A DNA stretch of 35,226 bases from Trueperaceae bacterium (GTDB lineage Bacteria > Deinococcota > Deinococci > Deinococcales > Trueperaceae): NCBI GenBank assembly GCA_007130855.1, contig SLRS01000158.1, positions 1 through 35,226 of the forward strand, given 5' to 3'. Numbering within the stretch: the first letter of the stretch is position 1; each line of letters opens with the position of its first letter. Shown one piece after another: positions 25,207 to 32,279 of the stretch. A model generated the notes under the pieces. It saw only the letters and a list, made by a program, of their open reading frames with translations, made no database searches and was not told the DNA's origin. Position numbers and translations under genes: made by a program.

Positions 25207-25629
25207 TCACGCCGCGCTCCACGCACCTTGCCGTTGCTCGAAGGCGGCAACGTCGGCCAAGGTGCTCTCGCGCAGGAAGTCCACCTGCTCCTTGCGGTGC
25301 TGGGTCCAGAACGAGTGCGCCGGGCACGCACGCTCATCCGTGCAATCCGCGGTCCCGAGCATGCAACGCTCCTCCAGCAGCGGATCGTCGAGCGCCTGGG
25401 CGATATCGAGGAGCGTGATCATCTCGGGCGGCCGCGCCAGCGCGACCCCACCACCAACACCCCGGCGCGTCACGACGAGACCACGCCGCGCGAGGGTGTG
25501 GATGATCTTGGCCAGGTAGGGATGGGGAAGGTTCGTGGCTTCGGCGATGTCCTTGATGAACTGCGCCTTGCCGCCATTGGTCGCGACGTGGCCCAACGCC
25601 GTGATGGCGTAGCCAGTGGACTGTGTCAT
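25207..25629 (-). CDS. Rrf2-family transcriptional regulator with an Fe-S cysteine triad
   Basis: 140-residue winged-helix regulator. The DNA-binding domain (about 1-80) contains the wing motif RRGVGGGVALARPPEMITLLDI. The cluster-binding loop has three cysteines, C-x6-C-x5-C, in ERCMLGTADCTDERACP, as in many Rrf2/NsrR/IscR relatives that sense redox, NO or Fe-S status. It starts at ATG 25629 with GAGG about 7 nt upstream. Its place directly upstream of hypABFCDE, same strand, suggests it regulates hydrogenase maturation, perhaps from a shared transcript; this is inference. It is not IscR by context: no isc or suf genes are here. Confidence 0.92.
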   Translation of the reverse strand: MTQSTGYAITALGHVATNGGKAQFIKDIAEATNLPHPYLAKIIHTLARRGLVVTRRGVGGGVALARPPEMITLLDIAQALDDPLLEERCMLGTADCTDERACPAHSFWTQHRKEQVDFLRESTLADVAAFEQRQGAWSAA

Positions 25630-25701
25630 CCCGCGGCCTCCTCGGCTGGCTCCAGCGGCCGCAGCAAAGCGGAGCTCTGGATACCTTTGTCTTCTATGCC
25701 G

Positions 25702-25731
25702 AGTGTATGAACCCTCCTACCGGAATGTCAA
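25702..25731 (-). promoter_or_regulatory. Promoter of the Rrf2 regulator gene
   Basis: Consensus TTGACA (minus strand, 25731-25726), an 18-bp spacer and TACACT (25707-25702). It predicts a start near 25695 and a leader of about 65 nt. It may also drive the hyp operon by read-through. Confidence 0.55.
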
Positions 25732-25779
25732 CCCCGTTGCTCCCAGATGACGCGTCTGGCATGGGGCTCGTGCCAATGG

Positions 25780-26904
25780 TCACGAACACCCTTTGGCGTC
25801 GGCGGTGAGGATCTCGATACGCTGGGTGAGCCGTTCCACCAGGCCGGCAACGAGGCGCACACCGATGCCGGGCCCGGACGGCACCTGCTGCACCCCGTCG
25901 ACGGCTTCGAGGAGCGGCTCGACGATGTCCGCGTCCCAGTAGCGGCTGGCGCTGCTCGTGTCGCCCGGCAGCACGAAGCCCTCAAGCGTCGAGATGTGCA
26001 GGTTATGGGCGCGCCCCACACCCGACTCGAGCATGCCACCACACCAAACTGGCGCCCCGAACGACACAGCGACCTCGTGCAAGCGGCGTGCCGCCACGTA
26101 GCCGCGTACACGGCCGACCTTGACGTTGATCACCCGCCCGGCACCGATCTGCAGCCCCTTACGCGCGTCCTCGGCGCTGTGGATCGACTCGTCGAGACAG
26201 ATGGCCGTGCCGAGCTGACCCTGCAACGCAGCGTGATCGATGAGGTCGTCGTGCGCGAGCGGCTGCTCGATGTACGCCAGGTCGAGGGTGTCGAGTTGAC
26301 GCATGATCGGCACGTCGACCAGGCGATAGGCGCTGTTGGCGTCGACCGTGAGATCCGCGTCCGGGAACGCCTCACGTACCGCTCGTACCGGTGCAACATC
26401 CCAGCCGGGCTTGATCTTGAGTTTCACGCGGCGATAGCCCTCTTCGAGGTGGATTCGCGCCTGCTCGATCGTCGCCTCGACGGTGGGCTGGATGCCGATC
26501 GAGACGCCGACCGGCACCTTCGTGCGCACGCCGCCCAAGAGGTGCCACAGCGGGACGCCCAGCGCCTTGGCCTGCAGATCCCAGAAGGCCATCTCGACGG
26601 CAGCCACGGCCATGTTGTGGCCGCGAACGAAGCGCAGATCATGGAGCAGTTGATGCGGCGTGGCGTAGTCGTGGCCAAGGATGAGTGGCGCCACGAACTC
26701 GCGTATCACGCTCCAGGCGGTGTCTCGAGTCTCGTACGCATAGCCCGGAAACTCCCCGGCCACGCATTCGGCGATCCCCTCGCCACCCTCGCCGCGAACG
26801 GTGACGAGCAGGATGCGACGGTCCTGCTCCACGCCGAAGCTGGTCTCGAAGCGGAACCGCAGCCGCATGGCGAGTTCGCGGAGCTCGATCTGTTCGATGC
26901 GCAT
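25780..26904 (-). CDS. Enolase-superfamily N-acylamino-acid racemase / o-succinylbenzoate synthase
   Basis: 374 residues with the complete MLE-subgroup active site: Lys161-x-Lys163 (KLKIKPG), metal ligands Asp188 (VDANSAY), Glu213 (YIEQPL) and Asp238 (CLDES), and Lys262 on the opposite face (NVKVGR). The segments FGAPVWCGGMLESGVGRAHN and LPGDTSSASRYW match, from memory, the Deinococcus NAAAR enzyme very closely. Relatives are often bifunctional: OSBS in menaquinone synthesis, or N-succinylamino-acid racemase. No men gene, acylase or transferase is adjacent, so the physiological role is open. It is divergent from dinB; ATG 26904 has no clear Shine-Dalgarno. Confidence 0.9.
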   Translation of the reverse strand: MRIEQIELRELAMRLRFRFETSFGVEQDRRILLVTVRGEGGEGIAECVAGEFPGYAYETRDTAWSVIREFVAPLILGHDYATPHQLLHDLRFVRGHNMAVAAVEMAFWDLQAKALGVPLWHLLGGVRTKVPVGVSIGIQPTVEATIEQARIHLEEGYRRVKLKIKPGWDVAPVRAVREAFPDADLTVDANSAYRLVDVPIMRQLDTLDLAYIEQPLAHDDLIDHAALQGQLGTAICLDESIHSAEDARKGLQIGAGRVINVKVGRVRGYVAARRLHEVAVSFGAPVWCGGMLESGVGRAHNLHISTLEGFVLPGDTSSASRYWDADIVEPLLEAVDGVQQVPSGPGIGVRLVAGLVERLTQRIEILTADAKGCS

Positions 26905-26993
26905 GGCCCCATCATGGCGCCTCGATCGGCCCCACGTCGTGACTGCGACCGCCGGGGCCGGTCGGCATCAGCCAGGCGCGGCTCGCTGCCTGC

Positions 26994-26999
26994 TAGCGT
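26994..26999 (+). promoter_or_regulatory. -10 element of dinB, leaderless arrangement
   Basis: TAGCGT (TANNNT type) ends 7 nt before ATG 27007, so transcription would start at or beside the start codon. A TGAGG overlapping the -10 is too close (3 nt) to act as a normal ribosome site. The -35 is not evident. Confidence 0.4.
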
Positions 27000-27006
27000 G
27001 AGGCCG

Positions 27007-28101
27007 ATGCGCAAGATCGTGCACGTCGACATGGACGCGTTCTACGCCGCCGTGGAGCAACGGGACGAGCCGCGGCTTCGTGGCCGCCCCGTGGCTGTCG
27101 GAGGGGGCAGCGAACGGGGTGTGGTGATGACGGCGTCGTACGAGGCACGCCGCTTCGGCATCCACTCGGCGATGCCGACGGCCGTGGCTCGTCGGGCGTG
27201 CCCGGAGCTCATCCTGGTGCCGCCGCGCTTCGCGGCCTATCACGAGGCATCGGCGCTGGTCCACGAGGTGTTCCGGCGCTTCACCGACCTGGTCGAGCCG
27301 TTGGCGCTCGACGAAGCCTTCCTGGACGTGACCGAACCCAAACGCGGTCCGCCCTCGGCCACGCTGGTGGCCCGAGCGATCAAGGCCGAGATCCACGCCG
27401 ACACTCGCCTCACCGCCTCGGCCGGCGTCGCCAACGGCAAGTTCGTGGCCAAGGTCGCCTCGGGCATGCGCAAGCCCGACGGGTTGACGGTGGTCACGCC
27501 CGACGAAGTTCCAGCGTTCGTTGCAGCCCTGCCGATCGAGGCCTTCTTCGGAGTCGGCCCACGCACCGCCGAACGGCTGCACGCGCTCGGCATCCGGACC
27601 GGCGCGGATCTGCTGCGCGTCGACCAGGAGCGGTTACATGCCGCGGTGGGCAAGCTCAGCCGCTTCCTCCTGGACGTGGCCCGAGGCGTCGACGAGCGTC
27701 CGGTCGTGCCCGATCGCCAGCGCAAGTCGATCGGGGCAGAACGCACCTTCGCGCGCGATCTCGACCGCCGCGAGGCGCTCGAGCCGGAGCTCTCGGCGAT
27801 CTGCGAGGTCGTGGGCCGCCGTCTCGTACGAGCCAGGCTTGCAGCGCGGACGGTGACGCTCAAGGTCAAGTACCGCGACTTCCGCGTGGTGACGCGCTCG
27901 TCCACGCCCCCTACGCCGTTGGGCACCACCCAGGAAGTGCGATCCTGGGCCGACGCCCTCCTGTTCACCACACCCCGGCCGCCCGGGGCCCTACGCCTGC
28001 TCGGCGTCAGCCTCAGTGGCCTCTTCCCCGCGCACCGGCGGATCGTCCAACCGCGATTGCCGTTCGACGCCCGGGAGGATGATCCGCACGACGCGACGTG
28101 A
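27007..28101 (+). CDS. dinB: DNA polymerase IV (Y-family, DinB)
   Basis: 364-residue translesion polymerase. Catalytic carboxylates are Asp8 in HVDMDAFYAAVE and Asp102/Glu103 in LDEAFLDV; Tyr13 is the expected steric gate. Helix-hairpin-helix segment FFGVGPRTAERLHALG and the little-finger domain (about 230-345, KSIGAERTFARDL) are present. The C-terminal QPRLPF fits the sliding-clamp binding motif QxxLxF. The frame is open far upstream as a shadow of the racemase gene; ATG 27007 gives the standard MRKIVHVDMD start. No LexA-like box was recognised. Confidence 0.96.
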   Translation: MRKIVHVDMDAFYAAVEQRDEPRLRGRPVAVGGGSERGVVMTASYEARRFGIHSAMPTAVARRACPELILVPPRFAAYHEASALVHEVFRRFTDLVEPLALDEAFLDVTEPKRGPPSATLVARAIKAEIHADTRLTASAGVANGKFVAKVASGMRKPDGLTVVTPDEVPAFVAALPIEAFFGVGPRTAERLHALGIRTGADLLRVDQERLHAAVGKLSRFLLDVARGVDERPVVPDRQRKSIGAERTFARDLDRREALEPELSAICEVVGRRLVRARLAARTVTLKVKYRDFRVVTRSSTPPTPLGTTQEVRSWADALLFTTPRPPGALRLLGVSLSGLFPAHRRIVQPRLPFDAREDDPHDAT

Positions 28102-28113
28102 CCCGTACGGTGC

Positions 28114-28143
28114 GTGACGACTTGGCGTGCGTTGCGGTACCGT
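28114..28143 (+). promoter_or_regulatory. Possible promoter of the carbonic anhydrase gene
   Basis: GTGACG (28114-28119), an 18-bp spacer and TACCGT (28138-28143), 9 nt before ATG 28153. The transcript would have a leader of only a few nt. A GAGG at 28145-28148 could instead serve a longer transcript from dinB. Confidence 0.3.
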
Positions 28144-28152
28144 TGAGGCGCG

Positions 28153-28803
28153 ATGACCTCCAAGCTCCAGCCCCGTGCCGCCGTCGTGCTCGAGGAACTC
28201 TTGGCCGGCAACGAGCGCTACGCTGACGACCGTCCGACTCACCCCCATCAGGGACGCCGCACGCGCGCCACACTCACCGCCGGCCAGCATCCCTTGGCCG
28301 CCGTGCTCGCGTGCTCCGACTCCCGCGTCCCGCCGACGCTCGTCTTCGACCAGGGGCTCGGCGACCTGTTCATCGTGCGCAATGCCGGGCAGGTGCTGTC
28401 ACCCGATGCGCTCGCGAGCCTCGAGTTCGCCGTGCTCGAACTCGACGTCCCGCTCATCGTCGTCCTGGCTCATCAGGCATGCGGCGCAATCCGCGCCGCC
28501 GCCGCCACCTTCGGCGGCGACGACATCCCCGAAGGCCACCTGGTGCAGGTGTTGGCCCCGCTGTCGCCGGCCGTCGCCTTCGCCTCGAGGCACGCGAGCG
28601 ACGCCGACGACCTCGACGCGCTCGCCGATCTCGCCGGGCACACCCACCTGCGCATGACGGTCACCGCCTTGCGGTTGGCCGGGCCTGTCATCGCCACGCG
28701 TGTGGCGGATGGCCGGCTAGGGGTGGTAGGGCTCACCTACGAACTCGCGACCGGCATCACCCGAATGCTCGGCGACCACGTACGGCCCACAGCCGCAGCC
28801 TGA
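28153..28803 (+). CDS. Beta-class carbonic anhydrase
   Basis: 216-residue zinc enzyme interconverting CO2 and bicarbonate. Zinc ligands are Cys54 (in CSDSR), His107 and Cys110 (in HQACG). The Asp56-Arg58 dyad is intact, as is the FIVRNAGQV segment. There is no signal peptide, so it is cytoplasmic. It follows dinB after 51 nt with its own possible promoter. Bicarbonate could feed carbamoyl phosphate, the HypF substrate, but that link is only speculative. Confidence 0.94.
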   Translation: MTSKLQPRAAVVLEELLAGNERYADDRPTHPHQGRRTRATLTAGQHPLAAVLACSDSRVPPTLVFDQGLGDLFIVRNAGQVLSPDALASLEFAVLELDVPLIVVLAHQACGAIRAAAATFGGDDIPEGHLVQVLAPLSPAVAFASRHASDADDLDALADLAGHTHLRMTVTALRLAGPVIATRVADGRLGVVGLTYELATGITRMLGDHVRPTAAA

Positions 28804-28834
28804 GCGACGCTGACACCACGACGCCGATGCGTTC

Positions 28835-28861
28835 GCCAGACGTCAGCGAGCGCCGTCTGGC
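28835..28861. terminator. Hairpin between convergent carbonic anhydrase and TlpA-like genes
   Basis: Perfect 8-bp stem GCCAGACG (28835-28842) and CGTCTGGC (28854-28861) with an 11-nt loop that contains the stop codon of the minus-strand gene. The geometry is the same as at 8832-8860. No T tract. Confidence 0.45.
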
Positions 28862-29664
28862 CCCGCGAGCCGCGCCATCAGCGACCGCAGCGCGGGCGCC
28901 GAGATCTCGCCGACGTGCACGTGGATCAGGGCACCCTGGGCGTCGAACGCGAACGTCGTCGGGAGGCCGGCGACCCGGAGCGCCGAACCCAGAGCTCCGC
29001 TAGGATCGAGGAGCACCCCGTCATGGGGCAGGCCTGCCGCGTCCAGGTAGGCACGCACCGCCGCCGGACTCTCACGCTGGTTGACCAGCCACACCCGCAC
29101 GCCGGGAGTGGCATCGGCGGCCTCGAAGAGGATCGGCATCTCGCGTCGGCAGGGTGGGCACCAGGTCGCCCATACGTTCACCACACTCGGTTCGCCTAGG
29201 TCGACGAGGCTCACGATCTGGCCCTCGAGCGTCTCGAGCTCGAGCGGCGGCAGCCGAGCGGCGCTCACGTGGCCGCTCGGCGTGAAGAGGGCCGACGGCA
29301 ACCACCAGGCCGCCAACGCGACGACACCCAACGACGGGGCTACACGCCGAAGAGCGGGCGCGCGCACGGCGAACACGACACTCGCCGCTGCGGCGGCCGC
29401 GACGCCCCACCAGGGCTCGAAGCCGCCCTGCCAGATGGCCAAGATGGCCGCTGGCGCAGCGCCGTAATGCTCGAGATTGACGAGCACGAATCCCGCACGA
29501 GCGCCAACGAATGCGGCCAGCGCCGCCTGCCAACCCCAGGACGCAACCTCGGGGCGCCCACGACGCGCGAGCCACTCGGCGCCCAGCAGCAGGACCGCGA
29601 AGCCGAGGCCGGCATAGGCTCGGTCGAGCGACAGCACGAGCGGTCCGAGCGTCAAGGCGCCCAC
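28843..29664 (-). CDS. Fusion of an Lgt-like membrane domain with a TlpA-type thioredoxin domain
   Basis: 273 residues from GTG 29664. The N-terminal half (about 1-130) has four or more helices and the segment GARAGFVLVNLEHYGAAPAAIL (about 54-75), which resembles the GARLGYVLFNWxYY region of prolipoprotein diacylglyceryl transferase. However, the HGG and catalytic Arg/His segments of true Lgt are not seen. The C-terminal half is a TlpA/ResA-like redoxin with WCPPC (Cys169/Cys172) and the cis-Pro loop GLPTTFAFD. It probably reduces disulfides outside the membrane. The frame is open to GTG 29751, but a CsoR-like operator lies at 29714-29728 and GGGGAGG precedes GTG 29664 by 11 nt, so the shorter form is preferred. 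Confidence 0.75.
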   Translation of the reverse strand: MGALTLGPLVLSLDRAYAGLGFAVLLLGAEWLARRGRPEVASWGWQAALAAFVGARAGFVLVNLEHYGAAPAAILAIWQGGFEPWWGVAAAAAASVVFAVRAPALRRVAPSLGVVALAAWWLPSALFTPSGHVSAARLPPLELETLEGQIVSLVDLGEPSVVNVWATWCPPCRREMPILFEAADATPGVRVWLVNQRESPAAVRAYLDAAGLPHDGVLLDPSGALGSALRVAGLPTTFAFDAQGALIHVHVGEISAPALRSLMARLAGPDGAR

Positions 29665-29713
29665 GTGACGGCGTTCCTCCCCCCGTGCATATGACTGAGC
29701 ATGCAAGAGAGCA

Positions 29714-29728
29714 TACCCTACGGGGGTA
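29714..29728 (-). promoter_or_regulatory. CsoR-type operator upstream of the Lgt-TlpA fusion
   Basis: TACCC-TACGG-GGGTA, a GC-core pseudo-palindrome flanked by A/T. From memory it is identical to the core of the B. subtilis copZA CsoR site and similar to CstR persulfide-sensor sites. It lies 50 nt upstream of GTG 29664, in promoter territory for that gene. No CsoR/CstR gene is in the window. Confidence 0.5.
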
Positions 29729-29760
29729 CCGCGCCACGTGTTGGACCGCACGACGCAACG

Positions 29761-31020
29761 TCACGCCCTGGGCGACAGGCCGAGGGCCCTGAGCTCGGCG
29801 ACCAGCAGGCGTCGAAGTGTCGGCAGCGAGAAGTGCGCGCGCGCGATTTCGAGGTTGTGCGCAGCCGCTGCCGCGCGCGCTTGCGGATCACCTAGCAGCC
29901 GGGCGAACACCGCCACAGCCGCAGGCGTTACCGAGCCGTCGATCTCCACGAACCGGAAACCCTTGGGCGCGATGTCTGCAACGTACACCGGGTAACGGTT
30001 CACGAGCGCCGCTTTGCCGAACCAGACAGTCTCCAGCAACGCGTTTCCGAACCCCTCGTAGAGGCTCGGATAGGTGACCATGTCGGCGTGCGGATAGGTG
30101 TCCCAAAGGCCGAAGCGCTGCTTGCCCTCGCGGCTCGTGCCTCGTACCGGCCCGACGAGGTGATCGACCGGCCGCAGGTCCACGCGACGTTCGCGTGCCC
30201 GCCGCTCGAGCATGCGGAGGTAGTCGAAGCCCTCGTCACCTGCGGCGTGGGTGATCACGAGGACCGCTCGCGGATCGGCCAGTTCGGCCAAGAGGTCAAT
30301 CGCCAACTCGATGCCCTTGCGCGGGATCACCCGCGTCGGCTGCAGCACCAGTCGCTGCTCGTCGCTGAGGCCGATCGCGCGGCGAAAGCTGGCCGCGAAC
30401 GCATCGGGCTGCGGCGCAAGGGCATCGAAGTCGAGCACGTTCGGCACGACCGTTGCCTGGACGCCGCGGCGGCGGCGCAACTCCGCTGCAGCCAGGCTGT
30501 TGATGGTCATGTGTCGTACACCGGTGGTATGGAACGGGAAGTACGTGTCGAGGTAGTGCGGAACCCGCGTGCGAGCGAAGCGCTGGCGCTCCCAGTGGAA
30601 GTCGTGCTCGTGCGACAACGTCGGGAGGCGGCGGGCCACCACCAAGTCCGCGAGTGCCTCGGCTAGCGGCAACTGCATTGGCACAGCCCACACGTTCTGG
30701 AGCACGAGCAAGTCGGGGCGCACGGCATCGACAACCCGCTCGAGCATGATCAAGAGCTCGGCCGCGCGCGCGCGCAAGTCGTCGCGAAGCGACGCATCGG
30801 GCTCGCGACCTCCGAAGGCGCGCTCTGCGAGCGCCAGCGCTACCGGGTCGCGGAAGTGGAGCGCGGGCACGAGGGTGCCGGGCGGACCGGTCTCATCGAG
30901 CTCCCCGGCACACAAGTGTGGCTCGAAGCCGAGTGCTTCCAGCGCACCAACGAGTTTGGCGTTCTCGAGGCTCACGCCATCCGTGCCGGCAAGCCGCGCG
31001 GAAACGAAGAGGGCGCGCAT
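29761..31020 (-). CDS. GT4-family glycosyltransferase coupled to a sugar importer
   Basis: 419-residue GT-B fold, retaining glycosyltransferase. Donor-site residues are Arg230 and Lys235 (PTRVIPRKGIELA) and the E-x7-E pair Glu322/Glu330 (YEGFGNALLE). The N-terminal AGTDGVSLENAKLVGALEALG fits the acceptor-domain glycine loop. No membrane segment, so it is cytoplasmic or peripheral. Its ATG shares one base with the stop of the MalG-type permease (TGATG), so it belongs to the importer operon. Partners of such operons include trehalose-forming TreT, but the N-terminus does not match TreT as I remember it. A compatible-solute glycosyltransferase is possible. Product unknown. Confidence 0.82.
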   Translation of the reverse strand: MRALFVSARLAGTDGVSLENAKLVGALEALGFEPHLCAGELDETGPPGTLVPALHFRDPVALALAERAFGGREPDASLRDDLRARAAELLIMLERVVDAVRPDLLVLQNVWAVPMQLPLAEALADLVVARRLPTLSHEHDFHWERQRFARTRVPHYLDTYFPFHTTGVRHMTINSLAAAELRRRRGVQATVVPNVLDFDALAPQPDAFAASFRRAIGLSDEQRLVLQPTRVIPRKGIELAIDLLAELADPRAVLVITHAAGDEGFDYLRMLERRARERRVDLRPVDHLVGPVRGTSREGKQRFGLWDTYPHADMVTYPSLYEGFGNALLETVWFGKAALVNRYPVYVADIAPKGFRFVEIDGSVTPAAVAVFARLLGDPQARAAAAAHNLEIARAHFSLPTLRRLLVAELRALGLSPRA

Positions 31021-32279
31021 CAGCCCTTGACGCCGCCGGCCGTGAGGCCACCGACCAGGAACTTCTCGAACCAGAAGAACAGCAGCATGATCGGCAAGGT
31101 GATGATCATGGCGCCGGCCATCAGGTACTGGCGGGGGACCTCCTGGCTATCGAGCATCACCATGCCTCGCGGCAGCGTGAAGATCGCCGGGCTGTCGAGG
31201 AACATGAAGGCGAACAGGAACTCGTTCCAGGCGATCATGAAAACGTAGAGGCCGACCGAAGCGATCGCCGGCATCGACAGCGGCAGGGTGATGCGCCAGA
31301 TCACCTGCGCCCGCGTACACCCGTCGATCAGGCCCGCCTCCTCGAGATCCCGTGGCAGCGTCTGGAAGTAGCTGCGTAGCATGTAGAGGGCGACGGGGAT
31401 GGTCGTAGCGGGGTACACGATGAGTAGGCCCGGTAGCGTGTTGCGCAGCCCCAACTGCGTGAACACGGCGTAGAGCGGGATCACCAGCACGATCGCCGGG
31501 AACATGTAGATGAGCAGGATCGAGCGCGACAGGAAGGTACGCCCGGGGAACGCCAGGCGGGTGACCGCGTAGGCGCCGAGCACCGCCATGATCAAGGTCA
31601 CCACCATCGTCACGGTGGCCACCAGGGCGCTGTTGCCGATGAACCGGACGAAGTCGAAGGTGAAGAGCACCTCCCAGTAACCACGCAACAGCGTCTGGGC
31701 TCCGAGGCCGAACTCGATGGCGAGATTGGCTGGGTCGCGCAGCATGGCTGCGCGAGTCTTGAGCGACGCCGAGAGCATGTACCAGAAGGGGAACAGGATG
31801 ATCACGAAGAAGAACGCGAACCCGAACCCGCGCAGCAACCGCACGATCACGCGCTCGATCACGTCGCGCCGTGCGCGCCGGAGGTCGAGATCGCGCAGTG
31901 CGTAACGGACCAGGAAGCCGGCCAGCCCGAGTGCGACGAAGGCGAACACGACGCCCCAGATCGGTTGCACGGCATCCAGTCCGAGCGGCCGGAACGCTCG
32001 CAGCGCCAGGTAGGCCAGCGCCAGCAGGAGGCCGCCGCCGACGGCGAGCGCGACGGGCGTATCGCGGCGGCCGCGAACGACCCCGGTGAATGCCCCGAGC
32101 AGCACGCCGAGGATGAGCGCCTCGCCGATCGGCATGGTCGTCACCATTCCGCCAACGACCGTGGCGACTAAGGACCACAGCATCACCACCAGCGCGACGG
32201 TGACCGCCCCGACGAGGGCGCCGATGACCACGGCAGGTGCAGTGAAACGCTGGCTGCGAGGCTCGATCGCTGCGCTCAT
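31020..32279 (-). CDS. Sugar ABC transporter permease, MalG type, with a four-helix N-terminal extension
   Basis: 419 residues, against about 280 for typical MalG. The canonical permease starts near residue 145 (helix FGFAFFFVIILFPFWYML). It has the EAA loop DLEEAGLIDGCTRAQVIWRI (about 311-330), IAWNEFLFAFMF and the C-terminal GLTAGGVKG. Residues 1-140 form an extra membrane domain with about four hydrophobic helices (about 16-45, 50-68, 75-95, 106-126) and a basic cytoplasmic linker. ATG 32279 overlaps the MalF-type stop (ATGA). The same frame continues upstream only as a shadow. Confidence 0.9.
   Translation of the reverse strand: MSAAIEPRSQRFTAPAVVIGALVGAVTVALVVMLWSLVATVVGGMVTTMPIGEALILGVLLGAFTGVVRGRRDTPVALAVGGGLLLALAYLALRAFRPLGLDAVQPIWGVVFAFVALGLAGFLVRYALRDLDLRRARRDVIERVIVRLLRGFGFAFFFVIILFPFWYMLSASLKTRAAMLRDPANLAIEFGLGAQTLLRGYWEVLFTFDFVRFIGNSALVATVTMVVTLIMAVLGAYAVTRLAFPGRTFLSRSILLIYMFPAIVLVIPLYAVFTQLGLRNTLPGLLIVYPATTIPVALYMLRSYFQTLPRDLEEAGLIDGCTRAQVIWRITLPLSMPAIASVGLYVFMIAWNEFLFAFMFLDSPAIFTLPRGMVMLDSQEVPRQYLMAGAMIITLPIMLLFFWFEKFLVGGLTAGGVKG

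Noticed and set aside
29665-29751. Longer start (GTG 29751) for the TlpA fusion protein
   Set aside because: The added 29 residues have no homologous look, lack a ribosome site and would place a CsoR-like operator inside the coding sequence.
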